Shown here in pieces: positions 16,826 through 27,632 of a stretch of DNA of 64,000 bases. The stretch is from NCBI RefSeq assembly GCF_000166335.1, contig NC_014657.1, positions 1,718,501 through 1,782,500 of the forward strand, written 5' to 3'. The stretch comes from Caldicellulosiruptor owensensis OL (GTDB lineage Bacteria > Bacillota > Thermoanaerobacteria > Caldicellulosiruptorales > Caldicellulosiruptoraceae). The first letter of the stretch is position 1. Each line of letters starts with the position of its first letter. A program made the position numbers and the translations under genes. The notes under the pieces were generated by a model that worked only from the letters and a program-made list of their open reading frames with translations, was not told the DNA's origin and did no database searches.

Positions 16826-16858
16826 AGGGCTGCCATTAAAACCTAAAAGACAGCCCTC
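16826..16858 (-). terminator. Terminator of the amino-acid ABC operon
   Basis: On the minus strand AGGGCTGTC pairs with GGCAGCCCT around a loop and is followed by TTTTTAG. Confidence 0.7.
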
Positions 16859-16901
16859 TTATGCTTTCTCTCAAATATACACTTTTTTAATCTTACCACA
16901 A

Positions 16902-17687
16902 TCACAGTATCTTTTGCAAAAACTGTCTTGTTCTCTCTTGCTTGGGATTTGTGAATATCTCTTCAGGTAATCCTTCTTCCACAATCTTCCCTTTGTCCAT
17001 AAAAACAATTCTGTTTGCAACCTCTCTCGCAAATCCCATCTCATGAGTCACAACAAGCATGGTCATACCTTCTCTTGCCAGCTCTTTCATGACGTTCAAA
17101 ACTTCACCCACAAGTTCGGGGTCAAGTGCAGATGTGGGTTCATCAAACAACATCACCTTGGGTTTCATAGCCAAAGCTCTGGCAATTGCAACTCTCTGCT
17201 GCTGTCCACCAGAAAGCTGAGAAGGATAAAAGTCTGCCTTGTCTTTGAGCCCCACTTTCTCAAGAAGCTTCATTCCAAGCTCCACTGCTTCTTCTTTTTT
17301 CATTTTATTAACTACAACAGGTCCAATTATCACATTCTCAAGCGCTGTCATGTGAGGAAACAGATTAAACTTTTGAAATACCATTCCTATCTGTGAACAA
17401 AACCTTGCTATCTCTTTTGAGCTGTGTTTTTTATGCCTTTCGTGAAACCCTTTGTCTTCAATAACAAATCCATCAATTTCAATATACCCTGCATTGATTC
17501 TCTCTAAATGGTTAAGACAGCGCAGGAAAGTGCTTTTGCCAGATCCAGACGGCCCTATTATAACCACAACTTCTCCTCTGTCTACCTCTAAAGACACCTT
17601 GTCCAGCACAAGATTGTGTCCAAAATATTTGACAATGTCCTTTGTAATTATCATTTTTTTGTCTTTTTCTCCATTAATGCTGTTCAT
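16902..17687 (-). CDS. Polar amino-acid ABC transporter, ATP-binding protein
   Basis: The 261-residue ATPase energises uptake with the two genes upstream. It has Walker [11 protein letters not shown]-loop [13 protein letters not shown], signature LSGGQQQR, Walker [14 protein letters not shown] and the His switch VVTHEMG. This is the GlnQ/HisP/TcyN type. The ATG at 17687 overlaps the permease stop by 14 bp; the frame extends slightly upstream and another start (MIITKD) is possible. It is last in the order binding protein - permease - ATPase. Confidence 0.93.
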   Translation of the reverse strand: MNSINGEKDKKMIITKDIVKYFGHNLVLDKVSLEVDRGEVVVIIGPSGSGKSTFLRCLNHLERINAGYIEIDGFVIEDKGFHERHKKHSSKEIARFCSQIGMVFQKFNLFPHMTALENVIIGPVVVNKMKKEEAVELGMKLLEKVGLKDKADFYPSQLSGGQQQRVAIARALAMKPKVMLFDEPTSALDPELVGEVLNVMKELAREGMTMLVVTHEMGFAREVANRIVFMDKGKIVEEGLPEEIFTNPKQERTRQFLQKIL

Positions 17688-18336
17688 ATTTCCCCAGCCT
17701 CTTTTCAAGCCAATTAAATATTGTAGTAAAAATTGTAGTAAGCGCTAAATATATAACAAGTGCGGCTAAATAAATCTCTGCATCTCTTCCAGTTTGAGAT
17801 GCCTTTAATTGTGCTGCGCGCATAAGTTCAACCATGCCAATTGTAGAAACAAGTGAGGAATCTTTCAAAAGCGCAATAAACTCATTGCCAATTGGTGGTA
17901 TCAATCTCTTGTAAGTCTGCGGTATAATTACATATCTCATTGTTTGAATATATGTCATACCAAGTGCTTTAGCAGCTTCATACTGCCCCCTGTCTATTGA
18001 TAAAATTGCTGCTCTTATAATTTCTGCGGTATATGCTCCTGAGTTTATAATAAGAGCAATTGCACCTGCCAGAAATGCTGGCAGTGTCAGAGCAGGAACA
18101 ATTTTAGGAAGACCATAGTAGATAAAAAATATCTGCAAAAGCAATGGTGTTCCTCTGAAAAGCCACACATAAAAGCTGCCAACATAATTTAAAAGTTTTA
18201 TTTTTGAAATTCTAAAAAGAGCAGCAACAAGCCCAAATATAAGTCCAATCGTAACTGCAATCGCAGTAAGTTCAATTGTAACAACGCTTGCTTTCAAAAG
18301 AACAGGAAAGTATTTTATTATGACACTGTCTGTCAA
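17674..18336 (-). CDS. Polar amino-acid ABC transporter, permease
   Basis: The 220-residue membrane protein belongs to the HisM/GlnP family, with about five transmembrane helices. The EAA loop is present as [20 protein letters not shown], which contacts the ATPase, and [17 protein letters not shown] is the family's usual N-terminal motif. It sits 17 bp after the binding protein gene and overlaps the ATPase gene. Only one permease is encoded, so it should act as a homodimer. Confidence 0.93.
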   Translation of the reverse strand: MTDSVIIKYFPVLLKASVVTIELTAIAVTIGLIFGLVAALFRISKIKLLNYVGSFYVWLFRGTPLLLQIFFIYYGLPKIVPALTLPAFLAGAIALIINSGAYTAEIIRAAILSIDRGQYEAAKALGMTYIQTMRYVIIPQTYKRLIPPIGNEFIALLKDSSLVSTIGMVELMRAAQLKASQTGRDAEIYLAALVIYLALTTIFTTIFNWLEKRLGKYEQH

Positions 18337-18353
18337 CTTATGCCACCTCTATT

Positions 18354-19154
18354 TTACTTTGTAATGTCTTCTCCAAACCATTTTTCAGATATTTTTGCAA
18401 TAGTCCCGTCCTTCTTTAACTGGTCTAAAATCTTCTGAATTTCATTGTAAAGTTCTTTGTCTTCTTTTCTTAAAGCTATTCCCACAGGTTCTTTTTCAAG
18501 CTCAGCAGGTGCTATGTCAAACTTTTCAGGGTTCTGCTTTTTATAGTAATAAGCAACAACACTGTCTATCACAACTGCTTTTATTCTTCCAATGTCAAGG
18601 TCGTTAAAAGCATCAGTTATCCTTTCATATCGTGTGACATCCTTTTCATAGTTTATAAACTTCATCTTTTGAACGGCACTGTCACCTGTTGTGTTTGCCT
18701 GAACACCTATCTTAATCCCTTTTAAATCTTCAAAACTTTTAATGGAGTTGTCACCCCTTTTCACAGCAATAACCTGACGAATGTAAAGATATGGTCCTGC
18801 TAAATTGAAAGCTTTCTTTCTCTCATCTGTTATACTAAAGCATGAAATAATAGCATCAAACTTTTTAGACTTCAAAGCACTCTGGATTCCGCTCCAGTCA
18901 ACAGTAACAATCTTTAATTTTGCTCCAAGCTTTTTAGCTATTTCGTTTGCTAAGTCCACATCAAAGCCAACAGCGTTATTATTATCATCTGCAAACTCCA
19001 TCGGTGGAAATGTATTATCCATTCCCACTGCAAATTCTTTTGTCTTTTTTATCTTTTCTAAGGTTGTCATGTCTTGGTTATTAGATGAACATCCGCTTAA
19101 TAACGGAATAAAAAGTGATATTAGCAAAACCAATGCTATAACCTTTTTATACAT
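18354..19154 (-). CDS. Amino-acid ABC transporter, substrate-binding lipoprotein
   Basis: The 266-residue SBP_bac_3 protein has a lipoprotein signal (LISLFIPLLSGC, lipobox LSGC), so it is anchored outside the membrane. Family motifs are KEFAVGMDNTFPPMEFADDN, VGFDVDLANEIAKKLG, LKGIKIGVQANTTGD and a C-terminal GTIAKISEKWFGED. It delivers a polar amino acid to the permease; the precise ligand is not evident. It is first in the operon, with a promoter at 19201-19228. Confidence 0.93.
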   Translation of the reverse strand: MYKKVIALVLLISLFIPLLSGCSSNNQDMTTLEKIKKTKEFAVGMDNTFPPMEFADDNNNAVGFDVDLANEIAKKLGAKLKIVTVDWSGIQSALKSKKFDAIISCFSITDERKKAFNLAGPYLYIRQVIAVKRGDNSIKSFEDLKGIKIGVQANTTGDSAVQKMKFINYEKDVTRYERITDAFNDLDIGRIKAVVIDSVVAYYYKKQNPEKFDIAPAELEKEPVGIALRKEDKELYNEIQKILDQLKKDGTIAKISEKWFGEDITK

Positions 19155-19200
19155 ATAAATAGCCCCTTTCGCTGATTTAATCTATAAACACACCTCAATA

Positions 19201-19228
19201 ATTATACACTCATTTTAAAATTTATCAA
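19201..19228 (-). promoter_or_regulatory. Promoter of the amino-acid ABC operon
   Basis: On the minus strand: TTGATA (19223-19228), 16 bp, TATAAT (19201-19206). It lies about 45 bp before the binding-protein start. Confidence 0.65.
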
Positions 19229-19256
19229 TATAAATTTTAAGCAAAACTCGGTGTTC

Positions 19257-20090
19257 CTACTTGAAAATTGTCTTGCTAAAAATATATGCAATCCACTCTC
19301 TTGTTGCAAAACTGTTTAATTTTAAACCTTTTATTTCTTCAGCACTTATAAGTTGATTGTCCACAAAAGCATTTATATATTGGTTTGCCCATGAATTATA
19401 ATCATTTTTTGAAATAGACTTGAGTTTAAGATACCTTGCCAAAATTGCAATTGCCTGCTCATAAGTGACCCCATCGTTTGGCTTGAAAACAAGCCTATTT
19501 TGTTTATCTTTCATACCTGTGATAATTCCCATCTTATAAAGGGTTTCTATCTCTGATTTTGCCCAGCAGTTTTGAATGTCAGAAAAAGAATACTTTTTGA
19601 TGTTCTTTTCTATTTTTATATCAAACACATTTACAAAAAGCTTTACAAACTCCTGACGGGTTATATTGTTTTTCGGCTTGAAAGTGTCATCTCTATACCC
19701 ATCAATCTTTCCAATGCTTGCAAGAAATAAAATGTGGTCTTTGTATGGTGAGTTTTTAATGTCTTTAAACAGCAAAGAACCATCTGAAGGCATAAGAATT
19801 ACTCTAACTGGCAAAAGAAACATACTCTGGGGAATTAAAACCGAATTTGACTCAGATGAAAAAGTTTTTTTGTCAGAAAAATAAACAGTAACCTGTCTAT
19901 CCGAGTCTCTTGTAAATCCTTTTACATAGTAGCTCTTGTTTGTCTTTGAATACAATATAACTCGCATATTATTCGTGCCATTAAAGTAGTATTCAATCTT
20001 ACAAAACACATCTGCTGCAAACACCTTTGACTGCCACAAAAAAGCTACTGTTAATATCAAACAAATAAGAGTTCTTTGAAAACCTCTCAT
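19257..20090 (-). CDS. S-layer homology (SLH) domain surface protein
   Basis: The 277-residue exported protein has a signal peptide (FQRTLICLILTVAFLWQSKVFA), a short beta-rich region and a C-terminal block of SLH repeats, such as FKDIKNSPYKDHILFLASIG with DGYRDDTFKPKNNITRQEF, and FSDIQNCWAKSEIETLYKMG with FKPNDGVTYEQAIAILAR. SLH domains anchor proteins to secondary cell-wall polymer. I start at ATG 20090 behind AAGGTGG; an upstream GTG/ATG frame to 20120 has no site. It lies 35 bp after the giant FN3 protein and ends the operon. Confidence 0.88.
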   Translation of the reverse strand: MRGFQRTLICLILTVAFLWQSKVFAADVFCKIEYYFNGTNNMRVILYSKTNKSYYVKGFTRDSDRQVTVYFSDKKTFSSESNSVLIPQSMFLLPVRVILMPSDGSLLFKDIKNSPYKDHILFLASIGKIDGYRDDTFKPKNNITRQEFVKLFVNVFDIKIEKNIKKYSFSDIQNCWAKSEIETLYKMGIITGMKDKQNRLVFKPNDGVTYEQAIAILARYLKLKSISKNDYNSWANQYINAFVDNQLISAEEIKGLKLNSFATREWIAYIFSKTIFK

Positions 20091-20125
20091 CTTGTTTCGC
20101 CACCTTCTTGTCTTTATCATTTTTG

Positions 20126-23100
20126 TTATATACTTGAAACAACATGATAGAAAAATGCTAAAACATATTCTCTTGTTGCTGTCTCTTTAGGATTGAACGT
20201 AACATAGTCAAAAAGCCAGCCCATTTTGTATGCCTTCTTCAATGACAAAATGTATTTGTCGTCGGCAGAAAGTTTTGTCCATGTAACATTGTCTGCCAAG
20301 ATTTCATTACCAGTGTAAATCTCATAAAACTTTACCATCATGTCTATAGCAGCTTCTTTTGTGAGAATAGAATTGTCCCGAGTATTTTCAATTAGCCCTG
20401 CCTTGTATGCTTTTCTAACATAATCGTCACTTATTTCAAACCTGTAGAGTCTTTTCTTCTCTGCAAAATATACCAAAAAAGAGGCAAGCTCCTGTTTTGA
20501 TACAGCATTTTTTATTCCTATTGTATCATTCGTATCGTCGCTGGGAAAGTTTTTAAAAAGATTGTAAAGCTTTGTTGCGTAGCTACTCGAAATTATATCT
20601 CTATAAAAGCTTTTTCTTACAATTACAGTTGCCTGAGGCGTTTGTAAATTAAACGTCACACCTTTGTTGTCACTTGCAAACTCAACACTATCTGGTTCTC
20701 TCCAAGAAAGAGAGGTCAAATCAAAAACATGTGGTATTGCCACTGACCATGGCTCTCTGTTTACAAGTGAAATTTTAATTGGCATTGGAAAATATGATAT
20801 TCCAATCTGCTTTGTCAAGCTTGAAGCTGTGTATCTGATGTCATACACTTCAGAGATAGCATCTTTCACATTATATTTGTCAGACGCTTTTATAAATGTT
20901 AGTTCACTGTAGATACTTGAGGGTGATACGCCAGATACTGTCAGTTTATTTATGTCGATACTGTCGATGGCAGCAAAATTGAACTGTGAAGATGCTCCAT
21001 CTAATGTGACAATGCAATCTTTATTGAGCTTAACAAGTGCTTTTAAAACATCGTATCTTATTTTTATCACAAACTGGTAAATTGATGAGCCTGTTCTCCT
21101 TGTAAAGTCAATTAAAACAGGTTTTGAGTCCAAAGACTCATTGACATATCTATAGGTAATCTCTATTATCATCTTGCCAGTTACAGGGTCTTCTACTGTT
21201 ATAAACGGCTGGGTTGTGTCCTGGATAGAATCAAACACACCCGTGTACTCACCTACATCTTTTTTGGTCATAAAAGAAATAATTTCTGTCGACTGAGAAA
21301 GCTGCCCGTCAGAAGCTAAAGCAAACAGTCTTCCCCAATACCTTGTATTAGGTTTCAAGCCTGATACCTTATATTCAGTAGCATCTGTATCTGTGGTATA
21401 CTTCTTAGCATTATAAAATGAAATATTATCAGCTATCTCAACCACATACTTTCTGCCCAGTTCAGCAATCTCCCAAACAAAAACGACATAGTCCTTTCCA
21501 TAATCTTTTATACCAAAAGCAATCGGCGTTTTTGGAGGTGGTATTTTTTGCGTCCTGCCAAAAACAGGACTGCAAAATTCCGAATATATTTTTTGATTAT
21601 CTTTAATGATATATGCCCTTACTCTGAAGTAATAAAGAGTATCTGGTTTCAGGTTCTGAACTGTGAAATAACAAAGTCCAGTAGTATAATCAACTTCTTT
21701 TATAGACGGTTTAAAACTATCTGACACAATCTGCCATGCATTTGCATTTTTTATGTCTTCCGAAACTTGAACTTCAAAATATACATTCTCTATATAGCTC
21801 CATGAAAGCTGTGCAGAGTTATATGTTGTTGTCACAACACTCAAGTTTTCAACAACTGGAACTGAGGAAGGCAGCGGTATTTCATACTTTATTAAAGTTG
21901 TTGCCATCACTACATTTGATGGTAGCGAATAATAAACGTTATTATCAATTTTTCTGACTGCTCTTACAAAAAATACATACCTTGTATTTGAAGAAAGATT
22001 ACTTACTCTAAATAAAATTTTGCCAGATGAATCCAGCTGATAATCAGAAAGTATTATCTTCTGAAAACTTGCTGTATCAAGATTTTCTGGATTATTTATA
22101 TTCATTCCATCCTGGTACACTGCAAAGTTGACCTCATATAAGATGCTTCTGTCCACAGTCGGTGGTTGAACACCTGCAATAGTTATAGGCTGCCATGATA
22201 AAACTACAGAATCATAAGTTGTATAAACAACAGACAAAAGGGTTGGAGCAGCAGGTGGGGTTATATCTCCAGACAAAGTATACGATATCGTAAAAGCCGG
22301 AGTAGATTCTTTATAAATGTATGTTCCCTGTTCATAATCGAAAAACCTTTTTTTCACCACAACCTTCAAAATATAAACAGTGTTTTTTTCAAGACCTGTA
22401 ATGTCAAATCTGTAGTATCCTGTTAGAAGATTGTTCTCGTCTTTTTCCTCATCTGAACTTTTCATCTGATAATTAGATACATATAGAGTGAAATCAGTAT
22501 TATTATCCAAATATTTCTTGTAATAAAAATCATATACAACCTCTTTATCTGTTGGTATTTTGAATCGTAAAGAAATTGTATCTTGAGATTTTGGAAAAGC
22601 AATTAAATTTTCAGCTGCAGGTGGTGCAAAAGGTAAGGTATAAGGATGAACATACAGATCTTTTGATCTAATAGATACTTTTCTGCCAAAACTGTCAAAA
22701 ACATCAACCTGTATTCTGAAAAACACATCGTCTGTTATGCTCACCACCGCAAAAAACTCATTCGCCGAAACTGTACCAATTAAAGTGGGTATCTGGTCTT
22801 TACTACCTTTGTAAATCTCATATTCGTTTTCAGCAATTGAGACTTTCGCCCATCTTATCCAAACGACATTGTCAGCAATCCTTTGAGCCTCTGCCTGAAT
22901 GTATGTTGCTGCTTCACCAATCACTTTTATGTTAGGAGGCATGTATGTCTGAGGATCACGCCAGATTACTTCTTGTGGTAAATTCCTTGGTAATACCTTT
23001 ACATAGTAAAGACTGCTTGGCGAAAGTCCAGCTGCTGTGTATTTGAGTTTCCTGCCTGGCAGAATTTCAACTCTTCCACCTGGTTTTTGGCTTTGAAGAA

Positions 23101-23731
23101 GGGTTATCCTCTCACCATCAATTTGATACTTTGTCGGAGTTGTAAAACTTATGTCCTTTGATACATATATGTCATAATCTATCCTCTTACCAGAATAATA
23201 AACATCATCCCATACAATGTCGATAGCATCTTCTGCATTTGTGTAACATTCAACAAAGATAGGTGTCAAAAATACAATGGTATTTGAATATGAAGAATAA
23301 AAAACAACACTTCCTGTCTGCTCCTGCAAAACTCTTACACTTCTTATTTTAGCATAGAAAATTATTCCGCTTGGTATTTTTTGGCCGTTTGGTAAACTTT
23401 GAACTTTATATGTATAGTTGCTGTTAGAAACCGTGAGATTAGGGTCATTTTTGTATATGGTGTATCCATAAGGAAATCTGGTAGGGTCATCACCAAGATA
23501 CAGTTCAAAGTAGTCAAAGTCAGAGTAAGAATACTGCCACGAGAAATAAAGGGTTATAGTCCCATCCTGTGCTACTTCCATTCTTGGAAGATTATTCACA
23601 AGAGCTATATTTAACTTCTCAGGTGCGGGAAGAACAATCGCAGGCTGGGCTACTATATTTTGGGGTACCAAAACAATTAAAAAAGATATCACAATGAAAA
23701 TGGAAATTATCCTACTTGTAATAGATCTCAT
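20126..23731 (-). CDS. Giant FN3-repeat surface protein with C-terminal SLH-like region (1)
   Basis: About 1201 residues, with a signal peptide (IISIFIVISFLIVLVPQNIVAQ). At least five fibronectin type III repeats are visible from their F/G-strand signatures: LSPSSLYYVKVLP, LEKNTVYILKVVVK, LSSNTRYVFFVRAV, LKPDTLYYFRVRAY, LKPNTRYWGRLFAL. A beta-rich module follows, and the last 150 residues look like diverged SLH repeats (TATREYVLAFFYHV). No enzyme domain is visible; the likely role is structural or adhesive at the S-layer. ATG 23731 has GGTGAG upstream; a GTG at 23743 is the alternative. It is a paralogue of its neighbour, 21 bp away. Confidence 0.85.
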   Translation of the reverse strand: MRSITSRIISIFIVISFLIVLVPQNIVAQPAIVLPAPEKLNIALVNNLPRMEVAQDGTITLYFSWQYSYSDFDYFELYLGDDPTRFPYGYTIYKNDPNLTVSNSNYTYKVQSLPNGQKIPSGIIFYAKIRSVRVLQEQTGSVVFYSSYSNTIVFLTPIFVECYTNAEDAIDIVWDDVYYSGKRIDYDIYVSKDISFTTPTKYQIDGERITLLQSQKPGGRVEILPGRKLKYTAAGLSPSSLYYVKVLPRNLPQEVIWRDPQTYMPPNIKVIGEAATYIQAEAQRIADNVVWIRWAKVSIAENEYEIYKGSKDQIPTLIGTVSANEFFAVVSITDDVFFRIQVDVFDSFGRKVSIRSKDLYVHPYTLPFAPPAAENLIAFPKSQDTISLRFKIPTDKEVVYDFYYKKYLDNNTDFTLYVSNYQMKSSDEEKDENNLLTGYYRFDITGLEKNTVYILKVVVKKRFFDYEQGTYIYKESTPAFTISYTLSGDITPPAAPTLLSVVYTTYDSVVLSWQPITIAGVQPPTVDRSILYEVNFAVYQDGMNINNPENLDTASFQKIILSDYQLDSSGKILFRVSNLSSNTRYVFFVRAVRKIDNNVYYSLPSNVVMATTLIKYEIPLPSSVPVVENLSVVTTTYNSAQLSWSYIENVYFEVQVSEDIKNANAWQIVSDSFKPSIKEVDYTTGLCYFTVQNLKPDTLYYFRVRAYIIKDNQKIYSEFCSPVFGRTQKIPPPKTPIAFGIKDYGKDYVVFVWEIAELGRKYVVEIADNISFYNAKKYTTDTDATEYKVSGLKPNTRYWGRLFALASDGQLSQSTEIISFMTKKDVGEYTGVFDSIQDTTQPFITVEDPVTGKMIIEITYRYVNESLDSKPVLIDFTRRTGSSIYQFVIKIRYDVLKALVKLNKDCIVTLDGASSQFNFAAIDSIDINKLTVSGVSPSSIYSELTFIKASDKYNVKDAISEVYDIRYTASSLTKQIGISYFPMPIKISLVNREPWSVAIPHVFDLTSLSWREPDSVEFASDNKGVTFNLQTPQATVIVRKSFYRDIISSSYATKLYNLFKNFPSDDTNDTIGIKNAVSKQELASFLVYFAEKKRLYRFEISDDYVRKAYKAGLIENTRDNSILTKEAAIDMMVKFYEIYTGNEILADNVTWTKLSADDKYILSLKKAYKMGWLFDYVTFNPKETATREYVLAFFYHVVSSI

Positions 23732-23751
23732 CTTTCTTCTCACCCATTTTT

Positions 23752-26700
23752 TTAATATTTTGAAATCTTTTCAAGATTGACAATATAGTGAACAAATTCA
23801 TCAACCTTTATTACTTCATAAGGGTCTAAATCGACATCAACAACCCCTATTGACATCATGCCAATGATAAATTTTTTGTACCTTCCATCAGGAATAAAAC
23901 TTGTTGACTTTGTAATAACAATATTGTCAATCGAAGATGATATCTTCTGCTCATATACCCTTGCCAAAATATATATTGCTTCTTGCCTTGTCAGATTCCC
24001 ACTTCTAACTTTTTCACAATCAACACCAAACACTCTTGTTATAAGCATGGATGCATAATCCTGAGAAAGATTTTTATCAAAATCACTGTAAAGTTCTTTT
24101 AAGTTGTACTTTTGAGAAACATATACTATGTCGTCTTTGTACTTGCTAAGAACGTAGCTTGAAGAAATCTTAGTTTTCAGCACACCAAAAGTTCCTGGCT
24201 TTTCAATATTAAAGACTGCAGTGTTTGAAAAACTGTCAATCAAAAAACTGTTTATAAAGCTGTTATTTGAAAAGTCATATACAACTCTTGTTTGACTTGC
24301 CTGGTCAGTTAAACTTGTGTACTTTAATGTAATATTTACGGGTTTTGCAAATCTTGATACAACTAATTCATCATTTAGATAATACCTGGCAGTTACCTTC
24401 ATTGTTATCACATCAGAGTCAATATCATAACCATATGAAGGCGGCAAAGCATAAGCTGAGGAAAGTTCTATAAATATCATCACTAATCCTTTATCAATCC
24501 CATACTTTTTCGAAATATTTTCAACCTCAGAAACATTCAAAGCACCTGGTGGAAGTTTGAAAACACTATTTTTGTATTTTAAAACAAAGATTTTCTGCTG
24601 TTTTTCAAGTATATCTGCTACCTTATAAGAAAACAAAACCTGACCCTTAGCAGAAGAGTAAAGAGCTTTTGTAAAGTCTATGACAAACTCTTTCGAATTT
24701 GTACGCTGAATTTCATCTTGAGCGTTTTGGTCATTGATGTAGAGATAATATTTATCAGAGCTATTTTCAAGTACAATAGTAACCTGTTTCTGATTCTGGA
24801 TTTCCCTTATTCTGTTTTGCTCTTCCTCTTTGAGCTTTTGCTGCTGATTTTCAAAATCGCTCTGGTTAAAAACTGTTCTTGCTAAAACCTCTGCAAAGAT
24901 GGAAACCTTTCCGCTTGGAATATGAATACTTCTTACTCTGATGTAGTACAGAGTGTTTGAATTTAAGTTCCCAATGTAATATTTATATACAGCAACTTTC
25001 GACGACACCACAGAAACAGGCGAAATTGAGCCAGAATATACCAAGCTGTATACAGTGCTACTCTCTTGTCTTACAAAAATCTGGTATCCATAGTTTGGAT
25101 TGCCATTCCACTGGACTGTAAGCCCATGTCCGCTCAAATCTCTTGATATTACCATTAGATTTTCGGGTTTTTCAATTGACGCAGTTGTAACTGCAATACT
25201 TCCCCAGAGTGATTCTCTGCCATTTTCTATAGCTTTTATAGAAAAATAGTACAAAGTATTAGGAACAAGATTTTTAAAGGTCACAGGCGAAGTCACACCA
25301 ATGTATATCTTTGCACCAACAGGAGCATTTTGAGAATATACATCATATACAACCTGTTCAACCATGAAAGTCGAGTCAGATACCTGCCTGTAAATTTCGA
25401 CCTTTTGTTTAAGTGTCTTTATAAAGTAATCTTTTGTTTCTTCTATACTGAGCTTATTGTCTTCAAGCGGTCTTGAAGTTTGCAAAATTACATATGACTG
25501 ACCCGGCTTTGTATCCCATACAAGCTTTGCAGATGTTTGTGTTACCGCATCGTCTTCAGGTGCAACCATAAAATTTTTTGGTATCTCTGGTTGCGAAATG
25601 GTCGGCAGAACTTGTTCAGGTTTTGTCACAGCAACATATGCCTTGCTAAACTCCGAAAGATAATCTCTGTCAAAGTAAACCCTTACTTTAAATCTGATAT
25701 AATAAGCCGTGTTGCTTTTGAGATTTAATATATCAATGTAATTTGAAATATTCTCTGATGGAAGTTCAAAGTAAATTTTTATACTCTTTTCATTCCAAAA
25801 TGACTCACAAACGTATACCTGATAGTATACTTTTTCAGAAACCGTCAGGTTGCCAGAAGAGTAAGCTGATTGTGATACATAGTCTAATATTGCCTGATGT
25901 ATCCTTGAAAGCAAATCCTCCTGATAAACATAGATTCTTAAACTTGTTTCAGAAGGCTGAATTCGTCTTACAAAATTATCATCTACTGGCGGTATGTTCA
26001 GAACAGCAACAGGTTTTGTAGTTCCGACAAATACAAGCGAAAAGTCGGATTTTTTTAGGTTTACTGTGTTTATTATTCTAATCTTAAAATAATAAACAGT
26101 ATTTGGTTCAAGGTTTGATATCTTATATTTATACCTTGAACCATTTAATGTCAAATCACTTGGCAAAAAACCATCTGTATTGGGATTATAAACAGGGCTA
26201 TTATAAACAAGTTTGTATACTGAAGGATTCCCCTCAGAATCAAGAATATCTTTATATTCTTTTGATATCCAAATCTGATAGACATAGCTTGAGTCATCAG
26301 AAACAGGTTTGTCAAACCAAACCTCTATTTCAGTCTGCGAAATAGTCTCAGCTTTACAGTTTTTGGGGGTTGGTGGAATATCACCAAGCTCTGTAACAGA
26401 AACTTTTATAAGTGCTGAAGGAATTCTGGTACCATCCGCAAAAACAGCTTCAACTCTTATGTAATAGTATTTTGTTGTCATAGAAAGACCGGGAATATAT
26501 GCTTCGTTCTGATCATATGAGGTTGTTGCAAAGATGTTTTGTGGTGGAAGATTGTCCCTCGGAAGTTCATTGGCACTTGTTGCATAATATGCACGATACC
26601 TTATTTCATCCTGTTTGTAGTTTCCAGGGTCCACACCACGCCATTGTACTCTCACCAAAGCTAAAGTCTTTCCATCTTTCTCAATCTCACCTATTTTGGC

Positions 26701-27549
26701 AGCACTAACCTGCATAAGTGTGGGGCATGCAATGTTTGTAAGAGGTTTGTAAATTACTCTTGTACTATCCATCTTAGGATTCATAAGAATGTAATACATA
26801 GTACCCGGTACAAGCTCAAATGTATCAACTCCATCATACTTATCATATACTGTCACACTTACTGTTTGGTTTATTTCCTGTGCAAGCTGCTGAACACCAT
26901 CTTTATAAAGTTTTATAGGAATTGTGATATTGTTTTCCTTTTGATACTTGTAAATCACATATGTACTACTATCAACATAATACTGATTAGCATCTGATGC
27001 TGTTTGGCTTTTGCCTATAAAAATGTTGTAGCCTCTAAAACCAATGTCTGGCTGAAAATCATCCGATACATTGATTTTGTTAAAGGTTATTAAAAGTCTT
27101 GGATGCTCTCCGCCAGAACCAAGAGGAACATCTTCATCTTTTTCTGGATCCGGTTCTGGTTCAGCATAACATCTAAACTCCGTTATAACATATATCGATT
27201 GAGAAGTAATAACCTGATTATCTTCGCTTTTAGCACTGACAGTTATTTTATACACTGTCGCGTTTTTGAGCCCTGTTATATCGCAGTATGTATTCTGGGT
27301 TACAGTTTGAAAATTTATCTGGGAATTTGAAGATGCTGCGTAGACTTCATAAGATACTGCACCTTCAATGGCATTCCATCTTATAGAAATAGAATTTTTT
27401 GTTATTCTATAAACTCCATTACTATCTCTTTGCACAGTCACATTCAAAGAGGTTGAAAGGGTTTGTGAAAATAACCGAAGGTTAAAATTGGAAAATAAAA
27501 ATGAAATCAAAATTACAATGGAAGCTATTCTTTTTAATTTTTTAAACAT
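23752..27549 (-). CDS. Giant FN3-repeat surface protein with C-terminal SLH-like region (2)
   Basis: The 1265-residue exported protein has a signal peptide (IVILISFLFSNFNLRLFSQ) and at least six FN3 repeats (LKNATVYKITVSAK, LEPNTVYYFKIRII, LKSNTAYYIRFKVR, LVPNTLYYFSIKAI, LNSNTLYYIRVRSI among them). A charged EEEQNRIREIQNQK segment leads to a C-terminal module like that of the next gene, ending in diverged SLH sequence (LTRQEAIYILARVYEQ). Its architecture parallels the 1201-residue neighbour, so the pair arose by duplication. It follows wecB by 83 bp and has GAGGTGGG before its ATG. Confidence 0.85.
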   Translation of the reverse strand: MFKKLKRIASIVILISFLFSNFNLRLFSQTLSTSLNVTVQRDSNGVYRITKNSISIRWNAIEGAVSYEVYAASSNSQINFQTVTQNTYCDITGLKNATVYKITVSAKSEDNQVITSQSIYVITEFRCYAEPEPDPEKDEDVPLGSGGEHPRLLITFNKINVSDDFQPDIGFRGYNIFIGKSQTASDANQYYVDSSTYVIYKYQKENNITIPIKLYKDGVQQLAQEINQTVSVTVYDKYDGVDTFELVPGTMYYILMNPKMDSTRVIYKPLTNIACPTLMQVSAAKIGEIEKDGKTLALVRVQWRGVDPGNYKQDEIRYRAYYATSANELPRDNLPPQNIFATTSYDQNEAYIPGLSMTTKYYYIRVEAVFADGTRIPSALIKVSVTELGDIPPTPKNCKAETISQTEIEVWFDKPVSDDSSYVYQIWISKEYKDILDSEGNPSVYKLVYNSPVYNPNTDGFLPSDLTLNGSRYKYKISNLEPNTVYYFKIRIINTVNLKKSDFSLVFVGTTKPVAVLNIPPVDDNFVRRIQPSETSLRIYVYQEDLLSRIHQAILDYVSQSAYSSGNLTVSEKVYYQVYVCESFWNEKSIKIYFELPSENISNYIDILNLKSNTAYYIRFKVRVYFDRDYLSEFSKAYVAVTKPEQVLPTISQPEIPKNFMVAPEDDAVTQTSAKLVWDTKPGQSYVILQTSRPLEDNKLSIEETKDYFIKTLKQKVEIYRQVSDSTFMVEQVVYDVYSQNAPVGAKIYIGVTSPVTFKNLVPNTLYYFSIKAIENGRESLWGSIAVTTASIEKPENLMVISRDLSGHGLTVQWNGNPNYGYQIFVRQESSTVYSLVYSGSISPVSVVSSKVAVYKYYIGNLNSNTLYYIRVRSIHIPSGKVSIFAEVLARTVFNQSDFENQQQKLKEEEQNRIREIQNQKQVTIVLENSSDKYYLYINDQNAQDEIQRTNSKEFVIDFTKALYSSAKGQVLFSYKVADILEKQQKIFVLKYKNSVFKLPPGALNVSEVENISKKYGIDKGLVMIFIELSSAYALPPSYGYDIDSDVITMKVTARYYLNDELVVSRFAKPVNITLKYTSLTDQASQTRVVYDFSNNSFINSFLIDSFSNTAVFNIEKPGTFGVLKTKISSSYVLSKYKDDIVYVSQKYNLKELYSDFDKNLSQDYASMLITRVFGVDCEKVRSGNLTRQEAIYILARVYEQKISSSIDNIVITKSTSFIPDGRYKKFIIGMMSIGVVDVDLDPYEVIKVDEFVHYIVNLEKISKY

Positions 27550-27632
27550 TTAATCCCACCTCAAAATGCACTTAAAATTTGGGTTTTTCAAAGTAATAAT
27601 CGGCAACAAACCGGCATTTTTAAAGTACTTTT